A stretch of DNA of 64,000 bases, from positions 43,582 through 107,581 of the forward strand of contig DATCMA010000049.1 in the NCBI GenBank assembly GCA_036563645.1, in the 5' to 3' direction. The stretch is from DATCMA01 sp036563645. Lineage in GTDB: Bacteria > Actinomycetota > Actinomycetes > Mycobacteriales > Micromonosporaceae. Position numbers and translations under genes: made by a program. Positions 57,518 to 64,000 of the stretch are shown here, one piece after another; position 1 is the stretch's first letter; the number at the start of each line of letters is the position of its first letter. The notes under the pieces were generated by a model. The model worked only from the letters and a program-made list of their open reading frames with translations. It was not told the origin of the DNA and ran no database searches.

Positions 57518-60441
57518 CGGTCCCCACTCCCCCGCGTGCTGTCGCCCACCAACGCGAGGAAAGCGTCCTCCAGGCGGCGACGTGGCGTCACGCGATCTAC
57601 GCCAATCCCCGCCCGCACCAGCTCCGCCACCAGCTCCCGGCGCGGCATGCCCGCCAGTTCGACGACCAGACCTGTACTCCCCTCCAGGGTGACCGAGCGC
57701 ACTGCGCTCATGCGGCGCAACACCGTCCGCGCCGCATCCACATCAGACACATCAAGATGGACACTTGTTGACTCTCCGATCAGCTCGGCGACCGGTCCGG
57801 AGGCCACCACGGTCCCCTTACTCAGGACGACGACATGGGTGCAGACCTGTTCCACCTCGGCGAGCAGGTGGCTGGAGACGAGCACCGCGCGGCCGTCGGT
57901 GGCGTACCGCTTGAGCACCCGGCGCATCTCGGCGATCTGTGGCGGATCCAAGCCGTCGGTCGGCTCGTCGAGGATCAGCAGCTCCGGCAAGCCGAGCATC
58001 GCCTGGGCGATCGCTAGCCGCTGCTTCATGCCGTGGCTGTACGTCTTGACTTTCCGATGCACCGACGCGCCGAGCCCTGCGATCTCCAACGCCTGGTCGA
58101 GGCGCGCGTCCGCCATCGGCCGACCCGTGGCCTGCCAGAAGAAGCGGAGATTGTCCAACCCACTCAGATGCGGCAGGAAACCCGGCCCTTCGACCAGCGC
58201 CCCGATACGGGAGAGCACCGGCGCCCCCGGCGTGAGACGGTGACCAAAGACGACGATTTCTCCGGCGCTCGGCTGGGTCAATCCCAGCAGCATGCGCAGC
58301 GTGGTCGTCTTCCCCGCGCCGTTCGGACCGAGCAGGCCGACCACCTGATTGCGCTCGACGGTGAAGTCCACCCGGGAGACGGCGACGAAACCGCCGGGAT
58401 ACTCCTTGCGCAGCCCGCTGACCACGAGCGGCGTATCCGCGTGCTCCGGGCGCGGCGCGACCCGCTGACGTCGGCGACGCAGCGCCAGCGTGACCAGCGG
58501 AACCGCCACGGCGAGCAGCGCGATGAGGCCGACGAGCAGCCAGCGCCATGCCCGCGCGGCGGTGGGAATCGGCTCCCCCGGCACCGTCGGCAGAACGACC
58601 GTCGCCTGTCCGCCCTCGCCGGGCGCGACGGCGTAGACGACAGGGTCCACGGGCGTGGCGTACCCCTGGTCCGCGGTGGCGACCACGATCCGCAGCCGGT
58701 GGCCGGCCTCGATCCGATGCACGATCGCCGGCAGTGTCACGGTCACCGGCGACGACTGGGCGATCTCCGTGGGCAGTCCGGTCAACCGCACCGGGGCGAT
58801 CAACCCGCTGGGCAACGTCTCGTTCCCGTCCGGGTCCACGTCGTAGAGCTTCACGAAGAGCACCGCCTCACCAGTCGGCGACGCGGCGCGAATGGTGACG
58901 GTCGGCGCCCCGACCACGTCGATCGGACGGTCAAGCGGCGCCGATTCGAACCGCGCGTGTTGCCCGGGCAGGTCGGCCGCGACCCCGGTGAGCAGCGACG
59001 AGAGCCTCCCGGTCATCGGCAGGGCGGAGAGCGCCGCCGGGTTGCCGGCCGGGGGGTTGGCGATGAGCTGGGGCGGCCCGGCGACCGTCACGCGCGCGGT
59101 GGCCACACCGCCGAGCCCGGGGTACGCGTCGAACCGGTAACCACTGGCGACCAAGCCGCGATCCGTGGCAGTGAACCCGGCGATGCGCGACCAGGTGAAG
59201 CTGGTGTCCGGCGCGGGCCCTTCGCCCTTGACGTAGTGGGAGAGCCACTGCGCGGTTAACCGCTTGAGTCGATCGCGATCCGAATCGGGGCCGGACCCGC
59301 CGTCGTGCCCGCCGGTGAACCACGCCACCCGCACCGGGGTGCCGCGAGCGGCGAGCGCCCGCGCGGTGGCGTCCGCCTCAGACAGCGGGAAAAGCGTGTC
59401 CACCGTCCCCTGGATCAGGAGCGTCGGCGCGGTGATCCGATGCACCACGCTCGCCGGGCTGGCGCGCCGCAGCAGCGCGACCGCCTGCTTTGTGGCGCGT
59501 CCCGTACGGGCGACCTCGAGGTACGCCTCGCAGACGTCGCGGGCGAAGCGCCCGCACTGGGGGTCGCCGGCAACGGTGTCCGGCGCGACGACCTCACCGG
59601 GAGCGGCGGTCGGCGCAGGGCTGGCGCCACTCGGGGACACCGACGGCTGCGGCGGCGGGCTCGCGCCGGCCCTCCGAGCGTCACCCGACGTCGTGCCCGC
59701 GTCGGCCGCGCCCGGCCCCGGATCGCCGAGACTGCCCAACCCTCCGGCGCCACCCGGGCCCGCCGCGCCGTTCCCGAAGAACTGCCCGGCCCAGCCGCGC
59801 TTGAACACGCCGTCCACCGGTGACTTGCCCGTGGATTCCGGCAGGAACGCGCGGGCCAGGTTATTCCAGGTGATCATCGGGATGATCGCGTCGACGCGGG
59901 GGTCGTACGCGGCGAGCAGCAGGGCGAGCGCGCCGCCGTACGAGCCGCCCACCACGCCCACCCGGGGATCGCCGTCGGCGTCGGTGCGCACCTCGGGGCG
60001 GGCCGCGAGCCAGTCGAGCAGCCGCTGCGCGTCGCGGACTTCGTAGTCGGGGTGGTTGAGGTGGATCTGCCCACCGCTGCGGCCAAACCCGCGTGCCGTG
60101 AAGGTCAGCACCGCGTACCCGAGCTCGGCCAGCTCCTCGGCGTCGGCGCGCACGGTGTGCTTGCTGCCGCCGAAGCCGTGCGCGAGCAGCACCGCCGGCA
60201 CCTTCCGACGCGGCGACGCCTCCCTCGGCAGGTAGAAGGTGGTGTCGAGCGCGACGGGCTCGTTCCCGGCCGGCCCCGACCACACGGTGATCATCTGCTC
60301 GTGGCGGGTGTACGCCGTCCGCTCCGGCCACACTGCCCACGCCACGAGCCCCACGAGGACGGCGAGGAGCCCGGCGAGCGCGCGCCGGTGGCGCCGAGTG
60401 AGCCGCAGCGAGCGGACTCGTACCGACAGCGGGGGAGACAT
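57514..60441 (-). CDS. X-Pro-dipeptidyl-peptidase-like hydrolase fused to ABC ATPase
   Basis: A 975-residue fusion. Residues 20-38 are a membrane anchor. About 45-600 form an alpha/beta hydrolase of the CocE/PepX-type: nucleophile S167 in VVGGSYGGALAL, Asp in LLIQGTVDTLFPL and His in WFTGGHDGG, then the jelly-roll C-terminal domain (about 470-600). A second span (about 627-647) leads to a cytosolic ABC ATPase (about 670-975) with GPNGAGKTTT (K near 711), YSHGMKQRLAIAQ and LLILDEPTDGLDPPQ. Both halves look active. The start is the ATG at 60441. It forms an operon with the permease. Confidence 0.88.
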   Translation of the reverse strand: MSPPLSVRVRSLRLTRRHRRALAGLLAVLVGLVAWAVWPERTAYTRHEQMITVWSGPAGNEPVALDTTFYLPREASPRRKVPAVLLAHGFGGSKHTVRADAEELAELGYAVLTFTARGFGRSGGQIHLNHPDYEVRDAQRLLDWLAARPEVRTDADGDPRVGVVGGSYGGALALLLAAYDPRVDAIIPMITWNNLARAFLPESTGKSPVDGVFKRGWAGQFFGNGAAGPGGAGGLGSLGDPGPGAADAGTTSGDARRAGASPPPQPSVSPSGASPAPTAAPGEVVAPDTVAGDPQCGRFARDVCEAYLEVARTGRATKQAVALLRRASPASVVHRITAPTLLIQGTVDTLFPLSEADATARALAARGTPVRVAWFTGGHDGGSGPDSDRDRLKRLTAQWLSHYVKGEGPAPDTSFTWSRIAGFTATDRGLVASGYRFDAYPGLGGVATARVTVAGPPQLIANPPAGNPAALSALPMTGRLSSLLTGVAADLPGQHARFESAPLDRPIDVVGAPTVTIRAASPTGEAVLFVKLYDVDPDGNETLPSGLIAPVRLTGLPTEIAQSSPVTVTLPAIVHRIEAGHRLRIVVATADQGYATPVDPVVYAVAPGEGGQATVVLPTVPGEPIPTAARAWRWLLVGLIALLAVAVPLVTLALRRRRQRVAPRPEHADTPLVVSGLRKEYPGGFVAVSRVDFTVERNQVVGLLGPNGAGKTTTLRMLLGLTQPSAGEIVVFGHRLTPGAPVLSRIGALVEGPGFLPHLSGLDNLRFFWQATGRPMADARLDQALEIAGLGASVHRKVKTYSHGMKQRLAIAQAMLGLPELLILDEPTDGLDPPQIAEMRRVLKRYATDGRAVLVSSHLLAEVEQVCTHVVVLSKGTVVASGPVAELIGESTSVHLDVSDVDAARTVLRRMSAVRSVTLEGSTGLVVELAGMPRRELVAELVRAGIGVDRVTPRRRLEDAFLALVGDSTRGSGDR

Positions 60442-60531
60442 GCGGACACGGTACGGCCTGCGCGGAGGCCACCGCCGATAACTCCCGTCGCCTTCCCCGG
60501 CTGAAGTGCGCGCGCCCGCTACCCTCGGCCC

Positions 60532-62844
60532 GTGACGGGTCCCGATCTCACCTTGATCGCCCGCTGGCGTCCGGCGGCGCTGGACGCCCGGCGCGGCATC
60601 GTCCGCCTGCACCCGGAGGTGCTGCGCGCTCTCGGCCTCAAGCCAGGAGACGCCGTCCGCCTCATCGGGCGGCGGACCACCGCCGGGATCGTCGCCCGCG
60701 CGGAGCCGACCGCCAGCCGCGCCCTGCTCTACGCCGACGACCTCACCCTCGGCAACCTCGCCATCCGCGACGGCGGCCAGGTGACCGTCGCGCCACTGCC
60801 CGTGGTCGCCGCCCGACGGATCACCCTCACCGGCGCGCCGGAGCTCGTCGCCGCGGTCACCCCGGAGACGCTGCGACTCGCCTTGCTCGGCAAAGTGGTC
60901 ACCGCCGGGGACGACGTCTCGCTCCTCCCCCAGGACGTCCTGCCCGCGTCGGGCACCCGGGACCTGGTCGACGCCGCGCGCCGCAGCCTCGCCGCCACCG
61001 TCGGGTACGGCTGGACCAGCGCGTTGCTCACCGTGGTCGACGTCGAGCCGGCCGAGTCCGCTCTGGTCACGATGGACACCGTCGTTGGGTGGCGGGACGG
61101 TCCGGCCACGGGCGGGCCGTCGACGCTGGACGTGCCGGCTCCGCTGCGCACCGCCCAACCGGTGGTCGTCGTGGCGCCGCCACCGGAGCGGGCGGCCCCT
61201 GCACAGCCTGAAGAGGTGGCGACGCCGCCCTCCGCCGCCGACGCCCAGCCTGCCGGCGCCGGCCCCGCGGCCGACCGCGCGGCCGCGCCCAGCCTCGACG
61301 ACCTGCCGGGGGTGCGCGCCCACGCCCAGCAGCTCGTGGAGCTGTTCGACCTCGGCTTCCACCACCGGGAGGTGCTGCGCCGGCTGGGTACCAGCGTCTC
61401 CCTCGGCGTCCTCCTCACCGGCCCCGCCGGCTCAGGGAAGTCGACGCTGGTGCGGGCGGTCGCCGCGACGGTGGGGGCGCGGGTGGTCGCGGTGTGGGGG
61501 CCGGAGCTCGCCGCGTTGCGTCCGGACGCGGCCGCGGCGCGGTTGCAGGCGGCGGTCCGCAGCGCCAGCGACGGCGGCCCCGCCGTGTTGGTGATCGCGG
61601 ATGTGGAGGCGTTGGCTCCCCGCGACGACCCAGGACCGCTGGGACCGGTCCTCCGTACCGCGATCGTCGACGCGCTGGCCGCCGGCGCCGCGGTGGTGTG
61701 CACGACCAGCCGCCCCGAGGCGGTCGACCCTGGCCTGCGCGCGCCGAACCTCCTGGCGACGCAGGTCGCGCTGCCGGTACCGGACGCCGGGCTGCGCCGG
61801 GAGCAGCTCACGGTGTTGACCCGCGCGATGCCGCTCGCCGACGACGTCCGCCTCGACGAGATCGCCGCGCGGACGCCGGGGTTCGTCGCCGCTGACTTGG
61901 CCGCGCTCGTCCGCGAGGCGGGCGTGCGGGCCGCGCTGCGGCAGAAGTCCGCGGAGAACCCCGTGGTCGCGATGGCCGACTTCCTCGCCGCGCTGGAGGT
62001 GGTCCACCCCACCTCGATGGCGTCGTCCATTGTGGAAATCCCGGACGTGACACTGGACGACGTGGGCGACATGGCCGAGGTGAAGCAGGTGCTCACCGAG
62101 ACCGTGCTGTGGCCCCTCACCTACCCCGACACCTTCGCTCGCCTGGGAGTCACGCCGCCACGCGGGGTGTTGCTCTACGGCCCGCCCGGCTGCGGCAAGA
62201 CCTTCCTGGTCACGGCGCTCGCCGGCACCGGCCGGGCCAACGTGCTCTCGGTCAAGGGCGCGGAGCTGCTGTCGAAGTGGGTCGGCGACAGCGAACGCGC
62301 GGTGCGGGAGCTGTTCCGCCGCGCCCGCGAGGCCGCGCCGACACTGGTCTTCTTCGACGAGATCGACGCCCTCGCCCCGCGGCGCGGGCAGGCCACCGAC
62401 AGCGGGACGACCGACCGGGTCGTCGCCACCCTGCTGACCGAGCTCGACGGAATCGAGCCCTTGCGGAACGTCGTCGTCATCGGCGCGACCAACCGCCCGG
62501 ATCTCGTCGACCCGGCGCTGCTGCGCCCGGGAAGGCTGGAACGGCTGGTGTACGTGCCGCCGCCGGACGCCGCCGCCCGCGCGGAGATCCTGCGCGCCGC
62601 GGCGCGATCCGTCCCGCTCGCGGACGACGTCGACCTCGCCGCGCTCGCGGAGACGCTGGAGGGGTACTCGTCGGCGGACTGCGCCGCGCTCATCCGGGAG
62701 GCGGCGCTCGCCGCGATGCGGGAGTCGCTGGAGGCGACCACGGTGACGGCGGCGCACGTGGCGGCGGCGCGGCAGCGGATCCGCCCGTCACTCGACCCGG
62801 ACCAGGTGGCCTGGCTCGCCGCGTACGCGCGACAGCACAGCTAG
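60532..62844 (+). CDS. Cdc48/p97-like double AAA+ ATPase
   Basis: A 770-residue actinobacterial Cdc48-like protein. The N-domain (about 1-190) has a double-psi-beta-barrel-like RRGIVRLHPEVLRALGLKPGDAVRL. D1 AAA domain (about 270-500) has Walker A GPAGSGKST near 303, but its Walker B reads VLVIADVEALAP, lacking the usual D-E pair. D2 (about 510-765) is complete: GPPGCGKTF near 553, VFFDEIDALAPRRG near 607, and ATNRPDLVDPALLRPGR. D2 therefore supplies the ATPase; D1 may bind ATP without hydrolysis. It is probably a hexameric unfoldase. The start is the GTG at 60532. Confidence 0.88.
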   Translation: MTGPDLTLIARWRPAALDARRGIVRLHPEVLRALGLKPGDAVRLIGRRTTAGIVARAEPTASRALLYADDLTLGNLAIRDGGQVTVAPLPVVAARRITLTGAPELVAAVTPETLRLALLGKVVTAGDDVSLLPQDVLPASGTRDLVDAARRSLAATVGYGWTSALLTVVDVEPAESALVTMDTVVGWRDGPATGGPSTLDVPAPLRTAQPVVVVAPPPERAAPAQPEEVATPPSAADAQPAGAGPAADRAAAPSLDDLPGVRAHAQQLVELFDLGFHHREVLRRLGTSVSLGVLLTGPAGSGKSTLVRAVAATVGARVVAVWGPELAALRPDAAAARLQAAVRSASDGGPAVLVIADVEALAPRDDPGPLGPVLRTAIVDALAAGAAVVCTTSRPEAVDPGLRAPNLLATQVALPVPDAGLRREQLTVLTRAMPLADDVRLDEIAARTPGFVAADLAALVREAGVRAALRQKSAENPVVAMADFLAALEVVHPTSMASSIVEIPDVTLDDVGDMAEVKQVLTETVLWPLTYPDTFARLGVTPPRGVLLYGPPGCGKTFLVTALAGTGRANVLSVKGAELLSKWVGDSERAVRELFRRAREAAPTLVFFDEIDALAPRRGQATDSGTTDRVVATLLTELDGIEPLRNVVVIGATNRPDLVDPALLRPGRLERLVYVPPPDAAARAEILRAAARSVPLADDVDLAALAETLEGYSSADCAALIREAALAAMRESLEATTVTAAHVAAARQRIRPSLDPDQVAWLAAYARQHS

Positions 62845-62860
62845 CGCGCGGCGCAGCCGG

Positions 62861-63841
62861 CTAGGGACACAGCACGACTTTGCCGAACACCTCGCCCCGA
62901 CCCAGCGCGCGCAGCGCCGCGGCGGCGTCGTCCAGGGGGAAGAGGCGGTCGATCGTCGGGCGGATCCCGGTGTCCACACAGAACCGCACGAGCTGGCAGA
63001 GCTGCTCCCGGGTGCCCATGGTGGATCCGACGATGGAGAGCTGGCGGTAGAAGACTCGGGCGAGGTTGAGTTCGGTGAGCGCCCCGCTCGTCGCCCCAGA
63101 TACGACGATCCGCCCGCCGGGGCGGAGCACCGCCAGCGAGTGCTCCCAGGTCGCCGCGCCGACCGTCTCCATCACCGCGTCGACCCGCTCGGGCAGCCGG
63201 GCACCCGGCGGGAACGCCCGCTCGGCACCGAGCTCCACCGCCCGGTGACGCCGGGCCGGGTCGCGACTCGTGACCCACATCCGGTACCCCGCCGCGGACC
63301 CGAGGGTGATCAACGCGGTCGCCACCCCGCCGCCGGCGCCTTGAACCAGCACCGTCGACCCTGGCGCGAGTTGGGCCTTCTCGAACAACATCCGGTACGC
63401 GGTGAGCCAGGCTCCCGGGAGACAGGCCGCCTCCTCCCAGGTCAGTTCGGCGGGCTTGGGCACCAAGCACTCCCGCGGCACCGCGACCCATTCGGCGAAC
63501 GTCCCGTCGTAGTCCACCGACAGGTACCGGCAGGCGGGGTCGAGCGTCTCGTCACCGAAGGTCGGCGTCCCGATCACCGGATACACGAGCACGTCCCGCC
63601 CTTCGTCGTCGACGCCCGCGGCCTCCGCGCCGAGGACGACCGGCAGCCGCTCGTGCGGGACGCCGATTCCCCGCAGTGTCCACAGGTCGTGGTGATTGAC
63701 GCCTGCCGCCCGCACCCGCACGACGGCCCAGCCCTCCGGTGGGTCCGGCTCGGGCCACTCCCCGACCCGCAGCCCCGACAGGATCGTGTCGAGGCTCGCC
63801 CGAGGATCGGTTGTCGCTCGCATCGCCGCGACCGCGCGCAT
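62861..63841 (-). CDS. zinc-type alcohol dehydrogenase/quinone oxidoreductase-like protein
   Basis: A 326-residue MDR-superfamily protein. VRVRAAGVNHHDLWTLRGIG is the substrate-side motif. GAGGGVATALITLGSAAGYR is the Rossmann glycine motif, preceded by VLVQ. The catalytic zinc cysteine is absent and no structural zinc-binding cysteine quartet is visible, so it fits the NADPH:quinone/crotonyl-CoA reductase-like branch. Start ATG at 63841, with an alternative ATG six codons later. Substrate unknown. It follows a ketoacyl synthase III gene on the same strand by 38 bp. Confidence 0.87.
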   Translation of the reverse strand: MRAVAAMRATTDPRASLDTILSGLRVGEWPEPDPPEGWAVVRVRAAGVNHHDLWTLRGIGVPHERLPVVLGAEAAGVDDEGRDVLVYPVIGTPTFGDETLDPACRYLSVDYDGTFAEWVAVPRECLVPKPAELTWEEAACLPGAWLTAYRMLFEKAQLAPGSTVLVQGAGGGVATALITLGSAAGYRMWVTSRDPARRHRAVELGAERAFPPGARLPERVDAVMETVGAATWEHSLAVLRPGGRIVVSGATSGALTELNLARVFYRQLSIVGSTMGTREQLCQLVRFCVDTGIRPTIDRLFPLDDAAAALRALGRGEVFGKVVLCP

Positions 63842-63879
63842 CGCCTCCCCGCTTGACGCCTCAACCCCGCTCGATCGAC

Positions 63880-64000
63880 CTACTGCTGCCGCACGATCAG
63901 CGAGCCCCAGAGGAATCCCGCGCCGATCCCGGCGATCGCCAGCAGCTCGCCCCGGCGCACGCGGCGAGCGCGCAGCGCCTCGTCCAGCACGGTGTAGATG
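63880..64000 (-). CDS. 3-oxoacyl-ACP synthase III (C-terminal end, truncated by window edge)
   Basis: Only the last 40 codons are in the window, stop TAG at 63882-63880. The sequence reads IYTVLDEALRARRVRRGELL then GIGAGFLWGSLIVRQQ. The G-x-G-A-G-x2-W-G-S-x-I-V-R ending is the C-terminal hallmark of FabH-like ketoacyl-ACP synthase III. The catalytic Cys-His-Asn lie outside. It could be FabH of fatty acid synthesis or a paralogue. The sequence is continuous to the edge, so the gene is partial, not broken. Confidence 0.75.
   Translation of the reverse strand, partial: IYTVLDEALRARRVRRGELLAIAGIGAGFLWGSLIVRQQ

Noticed and set aside
60442..61365. 308 more in-frame codons upstream of the hydrolase-ABC fusion
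   Set aside because: This stretch is antisense to the Cdc48-like gene and is His/Arg/Gly-rich without domain character. The anchor sequence begins at the ATG at 60441.

Overview
The window is high-GC chromosomal DNA of an actinomycete (class Actinomycetes). Evidence is the pervasive G/C third codon positions, frequent GTG/TTG starts, two mycothiol biosynthesis genes (mshA, mshD), SenX3-RegX3, GlnR, a Nur-like Fur protein, DUF2516, DUF2993 and an HbhA-like protein. Gene neighbourhoods match, from memory, two conserved actinobacterial blocks: the M. tuberculosis Rv0474-Rv0491 type (XRE regulator, hbhA, small membrane protein, murB, mshA, ybjN, gpm, senX3, regX3) and the Streptomyces pst-mshD-glnR-sulfurtransferase type. 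The genus cannot be fixed from sequence alone. No rRNA, tRNA, insertion sequence, CRISPR array or prophage was found.

Layout. 0.1-4.5 kb: proline dehydrogenase, CGNR zinc-finger protein, TIM-barrel isomerase, Ppx/GppA phosphatase, cysteine-cluster protein. 4.5-10.6 kb (minus strand): regX3, senX3, gpmA, a Rho-N protein, ybjN, mshA. 10.8-18.3 kb: SDR, methyltransferase, murB, EI24 and DUF2516 membrane proteins, an HbhA-like/XRE operon with a large palindromic operator, ygfZ-nur, and a class IV aminotransferase. 18.3-25.8 kb: nitrobindin with a coupled 34-codon ORF, DsrE protein, atypical winged-helix regulator, sulfurtransferase-DUF1416, DUF2993, a membrane protein and glnR. 26-36 kb: polysaccharide deacetylase, mshD, pstSCAB, NUDIX hydrolase, oxidoreductase, pit-DUF47. 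36-47 kb: DUF402, dinG, AI-2E exporter, GroES-like protein, PrsW, HD and DUF4031 proteins, glcD-like oxidase, glpD. 47-54 kb: membrane-anchored subtilase, groEL with two CIRCE elements, csp, thrC under a SAM-I riboswitch, metallophosphoesterase. 55-64 kb: two tiny ORFs, a frameshifted MFS transporter, an ABC permease plus a hydrolase-ABC fusion, a Cdc48-like double AAA ATPase, a quinone-oxidoreductase-like protein, and the 3' end of a ketoacyl-ACP synthase III gene.

How the genes work together. The strongest theme is phosphate. SenX3-RegX3, the high-affinity PstSCAB importer, a low-affinity Pit transporter with its DUF47 partner, and a Ppx-type phosphatase lie within 36 kb. The promoters of senX3, pstS and DUF47-pit each carry GTTCACC/GTTCATC-type direct repeats, mostly at 11-bp spacing, as expected for PhoP/RegX3 PHO boxes. 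No canonical phoU is present between gpmA and senX3. Other themes are mycothiol synthesis, nitrogen control (GlnR), heat shock (HrcA/CIRCE), and SAM-responsive control of threonine synthesis. The less ordinary items are the SAM-I riboswitch on thrC, the disrupted MFS gene, the hydrolase-ABC fusion, the Cdc48-like protein with a degenerate first Walker B, the duplicated -10-like repeat at a probable leaderless subtilase gene, and the near-perfect XRE operator.
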